Shown: in pieces, positions 1 to 7,519 of the stretch
Position numbering within the stretch: the first letter of the stretch is position 1
Layout of the letters: each line of letters opens with the position of its first letter
NCBI RefSeq assembly: GCF_033239625.1
Contig: NZ_BTCK01000020.1
Location: 42,178 to 106,177, forward strand
From: Paenibacillus_T sp033239625
GTDB taxonomy: Bacteria; Bacillota; Bacilli; Paenibacillales; Paenibacillaceae
Reading direction: 5' to 3'
DNA length: 64,000 nt
Program-made: the position numbers and the translations under genes
Notes under the pieces: model-generated
What the model was told of the DNA's origin: nothing
The model's database searches: none
What the model saw: only the letters and a program-made list of their open reading frames with translations

Positions 1-1113
1 ATGAAGCCGCCGGTACCGCTGGGCAGTTATGAGGCGTCCGATGTAATTTTCCTTCTGAAGGACCTGCGAGACGCACAGCTGGAGATGCCGACGGAAGATC
101 GCGAAGAGGCGATTCAGTCGGGTGTTCACTACTCAGAGATGCTGCCGAAGGAGTATGAGCCCTCGGAGCAATATTTGAAGCTGTATCGCAAGACGTTAGA
201 CGAATCGGCTGTACTCGTCGCGGAGGGCATTGCGTCGGCAGCGGAGCTGATTGTTCGCAAACGCGGGTTATCGTGCGTGCTTGTATCGCTGGCTAGAGCC
301 GGTACGCCAGTCGGCGTTCTGATCAAGCGGTATATTGAGCAGCGATATGGCGTCTCGCTCCCGCACTACGGCATATCGATTATTCGGGGCAAAGGGATCG
401 ACGAGAATGCGCTTATTTATATTTTGCAGCAGCATGGGGTAGAGGCCGAGGTTCAATTCATCGACGGTTGGACAGGCAAGGGAGCGATCCGCCGCACGCT
501 GATCGAGGCGTGCCGCCAGTTCGAAGAGAAGTATGGGGTTCGATTGAGCGATGATCTCGCGGTTCTGGCCGATCCGGGCCGCTGCTCGGAGACGTTCGGG
601 ACGCGTGACGATTACCTGATTCCAAGCGCCTGCTTGAATGCGACAGTGTCCGGTCTCATGAGCCGAACGGTATTGAAGCCAGGGCTGATTGGACCTGATG
701 ACTACCATGGCTCCAAGTTCTATGAGCAGTGGAAGCCGATCGATGAGTCTAATCGATTCGTCGAGCGTATTGCCGAGCATTTCGATGCGGTGGCGCAGAA
801 GGCAGCCGTGTATGCGGACAAGGTGATGCAGAATCCGCCGGAAGCAACTTGGCAAGGGATGGCGGACATTCGGAAGCTTCAGGAGACATTCGGCATCGAT
901 GATGTGAATCTGATCAAGCCGGGCGTTGGCGAGACGTCACGGGTGCTGCTGCGCCGCGTACCGTGGAAGATCCTTGTAGACAGGCTGGACAACCCGCATC
1001 TTGCGCCGATCTTGATGCTGGCTGAGGAGCGGGGCGTGCCCGTGGAAGAGCATCCGGGTCTAGCTTATTCCTGCTGCGGCATCATCAAGCCGCTTAAGGG
1101 GGATTCGGCATGA
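1..1113 (+). CDS. StiP-like (cysteine protease StiP / PRTase-like) Ter-cluster protein
   Basis: A 370-residue cytoplasmic protein of the family labelled cysteine protease StiP or PRTase_1, found in tellurium-resistance/stress (Ter) gene clusters. The N-terminal GSYEASDVIFLLKDL and the central LADPGRCSETFGTRDDYLIP followed by SACLNATVSGLMSRTVL are the recognisable conserved blocks, and the length matches the family. The reading frame begins at base 1 with ATG. That N-terminus resembles the family start, but upstream sequence is not visible, so the start is provisional. It overlaps the HAD gene by ATGA, so the two are translationally coupled. In such clusters it occurs with ATP-grasp, HAD and phosphoribosyltransferase proteins, thought to make or modify a nucleoside-like or peptide metabolite. 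The exact reaction is unknown. Confidence 0.8.
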   Translation: MKPPVPLGSYEASDVIFLLKDLRDAQLEMPTEDREEAIQSGVHYSEMLPKEYEPSEQYLKLYRKTLDESAVLVAEGIASAAELIVRKRGLSCVLVSLARAGTPVGVLIKRYIEQRYGVSLPHYGISIIRGKGIDENALIYILQQHGVEAEVQFIDGWTGKGAIRRTLIEACRQFEEKYGVRLSDDLAVLADPGRCSETFGTRDDYLIPSACLNATVSGLMSRTVLKPGLIGPDDYHGSKFYEQWKPIDESNRFVERIAEHFDAVAQKAAVYADKVMQNPPEATWQGMADIRKLQETFGIDDVNLIKPGVGETSRVLLRRVPWKILVDRLDNPHLAPILMLAEERGVPVEEHPGLAYSCCGIIKPLKGDSA

Positions 1114-1949
1114 TTTATGCAAGCGATCTGGATCAGACGCTTATCTTCTCCAGACGATCGATGATCGTGCCGGAAGACGAGCCTGGCATTCGCATCGTGG
1201 AATGGATCAACGGCAAGTCGCAGTCCTTCATGTCCGAGGCATCGATCGCGACGCTGAAGGCATTGAATGAGCGGCTCGTGTTCGTTCCCGTAACGACGCG
1301 GACGTTGGCGCAGTATCGCCGAATCGATGTATTCCAGCGGGATATCGTGCCTGCTTACGCGATTACGAGCAATGGGGGACGCATCCTGATCAAAGGCGAG
1401 GAAGATGCCTATTGGCAGAAGCTCGTGCAGGAGAGGCTGAAGCGGGCAGCGTGTTCTTCCGATGAGGCGCGGCAGTTGTTCGCCAAGGTCGTACAGCCGG
1501 AATGGGTGAAGGAAGAACGTCTGTGTGATGAACTGTTCTACGTGTATATGGTGGATCGGGACAAGCTGCCGCTAGAGGCGGTGCAGGAACGTGCTGAGCT
1601 GCTTGCTGAGCGCGGATGGGAAGTATCCGTGCAAGGGCGTAAGGTATACATCGTTCCTTCTGTCGTGAACAAAAGGGATGCTGTCGCTTATATTAGGCAG
1701 CGTCATCCTGAAGCGGGGCTGATCGCATCGGGCGATTCCTTGCTGGATCGAAGCCTGCTGGAGACGGCAGATGATGCCATTGCGCCGGCTCACGGCGAGC
1801 TATATCGGATCTACCAGTCAACAGGTCAAATGGGGCGCTGGGTGTTCACGCAGCGGTCAGGCTTATTTGCAGGGGAAGAGATTGCGGATTTCGTGCAGGC
1901 GAGGGCTGAAGCTTTGAACAATTGGACATGGGAGGAACGTTCGTCATGA
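1110..1949 (+). CDS. HAD-family hydrolase of the Ter-type operon
   Basis: A 279-residue haloacid-dehalogenase phosphatase-like protein. Motif I is DLDQT (nucleophile Asp6, acid/base Asp8). Motif II is the Thr-rich PVTTRT, a Lys lies in VVNKRDAV (motif III), and motif IV is ASGDSLLD, which supplies the metal-binding acidic residues. All four catalytic motifs are present, so activity is expected. The start codon overlaps the StiP stop (ATGA) and the stop codon overlaps the ATP-grasp start in the same way. The three genes therefore form a coupled unit and probably act in one pathway. The substrate cannot be read from sequence; HADs of Ter clusters are proposed to act on the product of the PRTase/ATP-grasp enzymes. 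Confidence 0.85.
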   Translation: MIYASDLDQTLIFSRRSMIVPEDEPGIRIVEWINGKSQSFMSEASIATLKALNERLVFVPVTTRTLAQYRRIDVFQRDIVPAYAITSNGGRILIKGEEDAYWQKLVQERLKRAACSSDEARQLFAKVVQPEWVKEERLCDELFYVYMVDRDKLPLEAVQERAELLAERGWEVSVQGRKVYIVPSVVNKRDAVAYIRQRHPEAGLIASGDSLLDRSLLETADDAIAPAHGELYRIYQSTGQMGRWVFTQRSGLFAGEEIADFVQARAEALNNWTWEERSS

Positions 1950-3028
1950 AGAGCAAGAAGGAGTATCGCGTCTATTTTAACCGCTGGTTTTCTGTTGCTT
2001 ATCACTATATGAACAGCATCCGCAACAATGAGGACGGACTGCCGTTCAAGCTCTACGGAACACATCCGGATTCCCGCCACATGGCGCTGCAAGCGGCCGA
2101 CTATGCAACGACGGAACCTGTTCTGCAAGGTTTGGACTATGTGCAATGGCTCGCCGACTTCTGCAAGGAGCATGAGATCGATGTCTTCATTCCGCGCCTA
2201 CGAATGCTCGACATCGCGCGCAATATCGAGCTGTTCGACGCGATCGGCACGAAGGTAACGGTCTGCCGCGATGTCGAACTGTTGGAGAAAATATCGATCA
2301 AGGACAAATTCTATGAAGAGGTACGGGAGAGCGGCATTATGGAAGTGCCGGCATACGAGGTCGTAACGGATGCAGCGGGGTTCAAGCTGGCCTACGAGCG
2401 GCTTATCGCCGAAGGCCATCGCGTCTGCTTCAAGCCGACGGATTCGGAGGGCGGATTAGGTTTCCGCATCGTGAACGATCAGCGGGATGCGCTGCGCGAT
2501 CTGTTCGGCTATGTGACGAATGAGATGACGTTCGAGGAAGCTTATTCGATTTTGTCGCAGGCAGAGAGCTTCCCGTCATTGATGGTAATGGAGCTGCTGG
2601 AAGGTCCGGAGTACAGCATCGACTGTATCGCGGACGGTGAAGGCAATCTGCATGCTGCGATTCCTCGCCGCAAGGCGGACGGGCGTCTGCGCGTGCTGGA
2701 GCATAATGAGGAGCTGCTGGCGATTGCGCAACGTGTCGCTGCAACTTACCGGATTCCGTACAATTTCAATATTCAAATGCGATATTCAGGTGGAGTGCCG
2801 AAGCTGCTTGAAATTAATCCGCGCATGTCCGGCGGTCTTCACGCGACAAGTTTGACAGGTATTAATTTCCCTTATTTGGGTGTCAAAGCAGCGCTCGGAG
2901 AGCCGATTGGCGAGCTGAAACCGGAATACAATATGATGACAAGCCATATTGAGCTTGCTATGCGAATGGCAACATTCGAACCGGAATGCGAGCGCGTGAC
3001 ATCGCTTGCCGGTGACCGGTCACATTGA
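1946..3028 (+). CDS. ATP-grasp domain protein of the Ter-type operon
   Basis: About 360 residues with an ATP-grasp carboxylate-amine ligase fold. FKPTDSEGGLGFRI is the ATP-binding loop, VMELLEGPEYSIDC the central strand, and LEINPRMSGG the metal-binding Glu/Asn motif. An in-frame TTG lies at 1922, but ATG 1946 has GGAGG ten bases upstream and overlaps the HAD stop as ATGA, so 1946 is chosen. The last residues run into the palindrome and promoter at 3012-3053, so the 3' end doubles as control DNA for the next genes. ATP-grasp enzymes of Ter clusters are proposed to ligate amino acids or peptides to a small molecule. The substrate is not known. Confidence 0.85.
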   Translation: MKSKKEYRVYFNRWFSVAYHYMNSIRNNEDGLPFKLYGTHPDSRHMALQAADYATTEPVLQGLDYVQWLADFCKEHEIDVFIPRLRMLDIARNIELFDAIGTKVTVCRDVELLEKISIKDKFYEEVRESGIMEVPAYEVVTDAAGFKLAYERLIAEGHRVCFKPTDSEGGLGFRIVNDQRDALRDLFGYVTNEMTFEEAYSILSQAESFPSLMVMELLEGPEYSIDCIADGEGNLHAAIPRRKADGRLRVLEHNEELLAIAQRVAATYRIPYNFNIQMRYSGGVPKLLEINPRMSGGLHATSLTGINFPYLGVKAALGEPIGELKPEYNMMTSHIELAMRMATFEPECERVTSLAGDRSH

Positions 3029-3053
3029 CAGCGCTTGTGACGGTTCCTACAAT
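3012..3053 (+). promoter_or_regulatory. Promoter with adjacent 12-bp palindrome ahead of xpaC-like/telA genes
   Basis: TTGACA (3025-3030), a 17-base spacer and TACAAT (3048-3053) make a near-consensus sigma-A promoter overlapping the ATP-grasp stop codon. Immediately upstream, GTGACCGGTCAC (3012-3023) is a perfect palindrome and a plausible operator. The xpaC-like and telA genes can therefore be transcribed independently of the three upstream genes. Confidence 0.7.
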
Positions 3054-3099
3054 AAGGGAAGAGACTACGTGTCCAGTCCAGTAGTGGAGGGAATCGTCC

Positions 3100-3804
3100 G
3101 TGAACAAAAATACATTGATCGGCGCTGCAGTCGGCTATGTCGCCGCTGTTATAACCGGTTTCGCGCTGCCGGAGGTACTGTCGCTGATGCTGCCAGCGGG
3201 AGGCGCCATTGTCGGCAGTCTCATTCCATCGCGCCTGAATGGGAATACGCCGCCGCGCAATCAGCCGTATGGCGCTCAGCCTATGAATCCGCAGCAGCCA
3301 GGGACAGCGGTTCCGCAGTCCACGCAGCAGCAGGCAGTGACTAGTGCAGCCGCAGGCCAGACTGCTCAGCGCCCACAAGCGCAGCCGCAGCAGTCTTCGA
3401 TTCCAGAAGGCTTCGAATCGGTTGTTGAGTACTTGCAGGTACTCGAAGATATGATCATCTCCGAAGGTCAGAAGAACAACCTCGACAGTGAGATTGTCGA
3501 CAAGTCGCTCGCTTTGTTCGCGCGGATCCAGCGTGTTATTCCGCTGCTGAATGAGCTGGGCAACAGCAACATCAATCATACGGTTCGCAGGCTTGTGCTG
3601 AAGGACTTGAACGCTGTTATTAATCCGTTTCTTCGTCTGAGCGGTGAGATGAAGAGCCAGAATCGGCGCATGCTGCTTAACGGACTGAGGGACGTGAACT
3701 CGAAGATTACGGACATCGTCTCGACAGTCGAACATAAGGATTTGCTGGAGCTTCAGACGAAGGCTGAGCTTATCCACCAACGTTACAAGCAATCAGAGCT
3801 CTAA
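3100..3804 (+). CDS. XpaC-like membrane-associated protein upstream of TelA
   Basis: A 234-residue protein starting with GTG at 3100 (GGAGG nine bases upstream). Residues 1-40 form one or two hydrophobic helices (LIGAAVGYVAAVITGF, then VLSLMLPAGGAIVGSLI). A Gln/Pro-rich linker follows (about 50-100), then a helical C-terminal half (about 105-234) rich in charged residues. This layout and the position directly before telA match the xpaC-yaaN pair of Bacillus subtilis, annotated as the 5-bromo-4-chloroindolyl phosphate hydrolysis family. I infer family membership from layout and synteny; no catalytic motif is visible. It probably works with TelA at the membrane. Confidence 0.6.
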   Translation: MNKNTLIGAAVGYVAAVITGFALPEVLSLMLPAGGAIVGSLIPSRLNGNTPPRNQPYGAQPMNPQQPGTAVPQSTQQQAVTSAAAGQTAQRPQAQPQQSSIPEGFESVVEYLQVLEDMIISEGQKNNLDSEIVDKSLALFARIQRVIPLLNELGNSNINHTVRRLVLKDLNAVINPFLRLSGEMKSQNRRMLLNGLRDVNSKITDIVSTVEHKDLLELQTKAELIHQRYKQSEL

Positions 3805-3846
3805 TCGGGTCATTCAATCACTTTTCAATACGAGGAGGCAATCGAC

Positions 3847-4944
3847 ATGTCTACACAGCTCGTGCAGTTGAAGAAAGAAGATGAACAACAGGTCGTACAG
3901 GAAGCATCGCGCCTGATCGGTCAGGTTGCGCAGACGGATTCCGTACAGCTGGATTCCTTGATGGACGAGATTGGCAAGCTGGGGATGAAGACGCAGGAGA
4001 AGGCGGGGCAGACGCTCAAGCTGCTGGATCGTCCAGTCAATGATCTGATGGGCGGCAGCCGTGCGGAAGTATCGAACATGATCTTGAAGCTCCGCGGCGA
4101 GTGCGAGACGCTCCAGCAGAGCAAGAATGTCGGATTTTTCGGCAAGCTCGTTCGTAAGAGCCCGCTGAAAAACTACATCTACAAATATCAGTCGGTCAAA
4201 TCGAACGTCGACGCAATTATTAACGGTTTGCGCGACGGCAAGGATACGTTGGAGGAAAGCATCGTCAACATGCGTCAGCTGAAGCGCTCTTCGCTTGAAG
4301 AGATCTACTCGCTCCAGACGAAGATTGCGTTCGGCGACAAGCTGAAGGAGCTGTTCGAGGCGGAGATTGCGAAGCCGGAGAACGAAGGCCGCAAGGCACA
4401 GCTCGAACGCGGTCTGCGCAAAGTCGTAACGCGCATTCAGTCGATGACAGAGATGATCATGCTGTACAATCAAGCGATTGCAGCAACGGATATCATTAAC
4501 GATAACAACGACAAGCTGATCGACTCGGTGAACAATGCGATCGATAAGACGTCGAACCTCATTACGGTTTCTGCCATGATCGCACTTGCACTCAATGACC
4601 AGGAGAAGGTTATCAGTGCGGTTGACGCAACGAACAAAACGATCGAGAACCAGTTCCAAGAGAATGCCCGCTTGCTGCGGCAGACGACGGAGCGTACGAA
4701 TGACTTGCTGGCGAAACCATCGATGTCGATGGAAGCCGTTAACCGGGCGATCACTGACCTGATGGCAGCGATCGATCTGTCCGAGCAGTCGAACCGCCGC
4801 ATCATCGATAGCTGCAACGACTACACGAACAAAATGACGACGATCAACACGCAGCTGGCGAATCGTCTCGGACATGGCGCCGATGCCGCGCCTGCCCTCC
4901 AGTCAGCGCCAGCTGAGTCTGAATTGACGAAGCTGTTAAGCTGA
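3847..4944 (+). CDS. telA: TelA family toxic anion resistance protein
   Basis: A 365-residue, almost entirely helical cytoplasmic protein. Typical TelA features are a conserved early block (TLKLLDRPVNDLMGG), a central stretch beginning FFGKLVRKSPLKNYI, and later heptad-like helices with TTERTNDLLAKPS. The length matches the family. ATG 3847 has GAGGAGGCAATCGAC upstream. TelA proteins (YaaN/YceH in B. subtilis) are linked to tellurite and antimicrobial or nisin tolerance; the mechanism is unknown. It follows the XpaC-like gene by 42 bases and shares its promoter at 3025-3053. Confidence 0.92.
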   Translation: MSTQLVQLKKEDEQQVVQEASRLIGQVAQTDSVQLDSLMDEIGKLGMKTQEKAGQTLKLLDRPVNDLMGGSRAEVSNMILKLRGECETLQQSKNVGFFGKLVRKSPLKNYIYKYQSVKSNVDAIINGLRDGKDTLEESIVNMRQLKRSSLEEIYSLQTKIAFGDKLKELFEAEIAKPENEGRKAQLERGLRKVVTRIQSMTEMIMLYNQAIAATDIINDNNDKLIDSVNNAIDKTSNLITVSAMIALALNDQEKVISAVDATNKTIENQFQENARLLRQTTERTNDLLAKPSMSMEAVNRAITDLMAAIDLSEQSNRRIIDSCNDYTNKMTTINTQLANRLGHGADAAPALQSAPAESELTKLLS

Positions 4945-5028
4945 GTTTAATTACCGTATAGTTCGCATGTTCTTCCGCCCCTCCGCATAGACTGCACCAA
5001 ATAGCCGTCAGCGAAGAGAGGGAGCCCG

Positions 5029-5172
5029 ATGATGTCCTCCATTATTCTTGGCTGTGTCATCTTTGTCCTTATTGTTGTGGCGAGCAGCGAGCGGGCGGAA
5101 GCGATTGCGGAGTTGAATGATCCCGTCAATGAACATTTGTTCAAGAGCAGAAACAGCAGAAACAAGGGCTGA
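5029..5172 (+). CDS. Small single-pass membrane protein (47 aa)
   Basis: ATG 5029 follows AGAGGGAG at a five-base distance. The product starts MMSSIILGCVIFVLIVVASS, one N-terminal transmembrane helix, followed by a short polar tail (ERAEAIAELNDPVNEHLF, then RNSRNKG). Its stop codon lies within the left arm of the terminator at 5163-5197, so it is the last gene of the telA transcript, 84 bases after telA. I do not recognise a family. The site, start signal and operon position support a real gene of unknown function. Confidence 0.55.
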   Translation: MMSSIILGCVIFVLIVVASSERAEAIAELNDPVNEHLFKSRNSRNKG

Positions 5173-5197
5173 TCCACTGGATCAGCCCTTGTTTGTT
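5163..5197 (+). terminator. Rho-independent terminator after telA operon
   Basis: Perfect 13-bp inverted repeat CAAGGGCTGATCC / GGATCAGCCCTTG (5163-5175, 5179-5191) with a three-base loop and a TTTGTTT tail. Confidence 0.9.
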
Positions 5198-5331
5198 TAG
5201 AATCTCTGCGGTTGGCGAGGAATAAGAGTGGTAAATCTACACGTATCCCTGCAAATTGTACCTGTGCGATTCTAAGATTTGTTTTGAAAGCTGGTCTGAA
5301 AAGGCGGGTTCAAAACGGGCGACAGCCCCTA

Positions 5332-6204
5332 TTACCCATTCACAATTTCGCCCCCGTTAATATGCATGATCTGCCCGGTCATATAGGACGAGTCGTCGCA
5401 CGCTAAGTAGACGTAAGCAGCGGCCATCTCGTAAGGCTGTCCCGGACGCTTCAGCGGAGTATCGGAACCGAATTCGGATACCATCTGAGCGTCGAACGAT
5501 GCTGGAATGAGCGGCGTCCAGACCGGGCCTGGCGCAACGCCATTGACGCGAATGCCGCGATCAGCCAGATGTACGGCTAAAGCGCGAGTGAACGATACGA
5601 TCGCGCCTTTCGTCGAGGAGTAGTCGATAAGCAGCGGATTGCCTTTGTAGGCGGTCACAGATGCGGTATTAATAATTGCCGTTCCAGGCTTCAACAGCGG
5701 GATAGCCGCCTTGGTTAGATAGAACATGCCGAACACGTTCGTCTTGAACGTACGTTCCAGCTGCTGTGCCGTGATTTGCTCGAATTGCTGCAGCGGATGC
5801 TGCTCAGCGGAGTTGTTGACGAGTACGTCAATGCCGCCATGTGCGGCTGTCGTCTGCTGAACCGCTTGTTGGCAGAAAGTTTCGTCTCCGATATCGCCGG
5901 GAATGAGCAGGCAGCGTCGGCCGGCGCCTTCAATGATTGTCTTCGTCGCTTGTGCATCGCCATGCTCGTCCAAGTAGACGATGGCAACGTCGGCGCCTTC
6001 CTTGGCGAACGCGACAGCAGCCGCTCGACCGATGCCGCTGTCGCCGCCTGTAATAAGAACAGACTTGCCTTGAAGCTTGCCGGCCGGTTTATAGGAAGGT
6101 GACTCGAAGGCAGGGAGTGGATTCATCTCGGATTCAATGCCTGGCTGTCGATTCTGATGCTGCGGCGGGAGCACTTGATGCTTTTGTGGTTGGGAAGGGC
6201 TCAT
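5332..6204 (-). CDS. SDR family oxidoreductase (general stress protein 39 / YdaD type)
   Basis: A 290-residue NAD(P)-dependent short-chain dehydrogenase. After a Pro/Gln-rich N-terminal extension of about 45 residues comes the cofactor motif TGGDSGIG (residues 52-59). NNSA, the catalytic Ser in NTASVTAYKG, and YSSTK (Tyr and Lys of YxxxK) follow, then RVNGVAPGPVWTPL and a C-terminal TGQIMHINGG. The N-terminal extension is characteristic of the Bacillus stress-induced YdaD/YhdF-like subgroup. The start is supported by AAGGAGGAAAGAGCG upstream. It is a single gene, divergent from the globin sensor. The substrate is unknown. Confidence 0.88.
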   Translation of the reverse strand: MSPSQPQKHQVLPPQHQNRQPGIESEMNPLPAFESPSYKPAGKLQGKSVLITGGDSGIGRAAAVAFAKEGADVAIVYLDEHGDAQATKTIIEGAGRRCLLIPGDIGDETFCQQAVQQTTAAHGGIDVLVNNSAEQHPLQQFEQITAQQLERTFKTNVFGMFYLTKAAIPLLKPGTAIINTASVTAYKGNPLLIDYSSTKGAIVSFTRALAVHLADRGIRVNGVAPGPVWTPLIPASFDAQMVSEFGSDTPLKRPGQPYEMAAAYVYLACDDSSYMTGQIMHINGGEIVNG

Positions 6205-6372
6205 CGCTCTTTCCTCCTTAATATGCCAAAATGTTAATTTCGCACTTATTATGGGGAATTCAGGCGAATCTATGCGCTGGATGGTGATGAATATCGCAAG
6301 CGGCTAATTATTAACGATTTGCAAACCGATAGTTATTAGTACAGCTACAACAGGCTTGTCTGGAGGAGAACG

Positions 6373-7410
6373 ATGATGAACACGATATTACGACATACGA
6401 AGGGCCGTATCCAACTGAAAGGCCAACGACTTCAGCAAGTAACGTACACGGGTATTCGCGAAGAAGAGTTGTCGCTGCTGCAGGAGCAGCGCGAGCTGTT
6501 CAAGCGGATTACGAACAATGTTGTCGATGAGCTCTACGATCGTTTGATGAAGGAGTCTGAATTGGCAGCGATTATTGAGCGGCACAGTACGCTTGATCGG
6601 CTGAAGGAGACGCAGCGCTGGTATTTCGAGTCGCTGACGGACGGAACGATCGACGAGGCTTTTTTTGAACGCAGGCTGCACATCGGGCGCATTCACTCTC
6701 GGATCGGATTAACGACGAATTGGTATCTAGGAACCTATATGCTCTATCTCGATATTGCGACGAGCTGGCTGAAGAAGGAGTCGCCGGATCAGTGGCCGGT
6801 CATCGTCCTTGCCCTGAGCAAGCTGTTCAATCTCGATTCCCAGATCGTGCTTGAAGCCTATGAGGAAGGCGAGAAGGACAAGATTCAACAAATGGTCGAT
6901 CAGAAGGAGCATCTGCTTCTCCAAGTGAACGGGGCGGTACAGGAGCTGACGGCGATGATCACGGAGCTGACGGCGAGCAGTAAATCGATGGCGCATGCAG
7001 CGCAGCATACGGCCGAGCTTCAACGCAGCTCCAACGAGCAAGTGCAGGCGCTTAATGACCATGTGAAAGCGATCGGCGAGCTCGGCTCTGCGATGAAGGA
7101 TGTGTCGGATCAGACCCATCTAATCGGTCTTAATGCATCCATTGAGGCGGCGCGTGCAGGCGATGAGGGGCGAGGCTTTGCAGTTGTTGCCAATGAGATT
7201 CGCAAGCTGGCTGCCAACTCGAAGAACTCGCTCGATGTCATCCAAACGAAGCTCACTGACATTAACAATGCGCTGAAGCATGTCCGCACCGGCAGCGAAG
7301 CGACGCTGAAGCTTGCCGATGGCCAGGCTGCAAGCTCGCAGGAGCTCGCGTCATTCATCCAAATGATTGAATCCGTTGCATCAGAGCTTTCGAAGCTGCA
7401 GAGGCAATAA
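6373..7410 (+). CDS. Globin-coupled sensor, HemAT-like, with short MCP signalling domain
   Basis: A 345-residue soluble protein. Residues about 20-170 are a protoglobin haem domain; the proximal His is His108 in RIHSRIGL, and the preceding helix has the usual aromatic residues. Residues about 175-345 are a chemotaxis signalling coiled coil containing the hairpin tip (DQTHLIGLNASIEAARAGDE, then FAVVANEIRKLA, residues 247-280). No transmembrane helix is present. HemAT senses O2 and signals to CheA. This protein is about 85 residues shorter than B. subtilis HemAT (432): the arm returning from the tip is only about 65 residues long. A clear SD (TGGAGGAGAACG) precedes ATG 6373; a second ATG follows directly. 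It is a single gene with its own terminator. Confidence 0.9.
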   Translation: MMNTILRHTKGRIQLKGQRLQQVTYTGIREEELSLLQEQRELFKRITNNVVDELYDRLMKESELAAIIERHSTLDRLKETQRWYFESLTDGTIDEAFFERRLHIGRIHSRIGLTTNWYLGTYMLYLDIATSWLKKESPDQWPVIVLALSKLFNLDSQIVLEAYEEGEKDKIQQMVDQKEHLLLQVNGAVQELTAMITELTASSKSMAHAAQHTAELQRSSNEQVQALNDHVKAIGELGSAMKDVSDQTHLIGLNASIEAARAGDEGRGFAVVANEIRKLAANSKNSLDVIQTKLTDINNALKHVRTGSEATLKLADGQAASSQELASFIQMIESVASELSKLQRQ

Positions 7411-7427
7411 TAACGATAAACATACCT

Positions 7428-7485
7428 AAAATCCGCGATACCGACAGCGTGAGACAGCTAACGGCAACGCGGATTTTCTTTTTCT
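7428..7485 (+). terminator. Terminator after globin-coupled sensor gene
   Basis: AAAATCCGCG (7428-7437) pairs with CGCGGATTTT (7468-7477) across a 30-base loop and is followed by TTCTTTTTC. The two converging genes could share it. Confidence 0.6.
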
Positions 7486-7519
7486 ATGAAGGCTGCGGCA
7501 TAGGTCGCAACTGCCGCTG

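Noticed and set aside
3814..4875. A 353-residue minus-strand frame opposite telA
   Set aside because: Complement shadow of a well-recognised TelA gene; no start signal.
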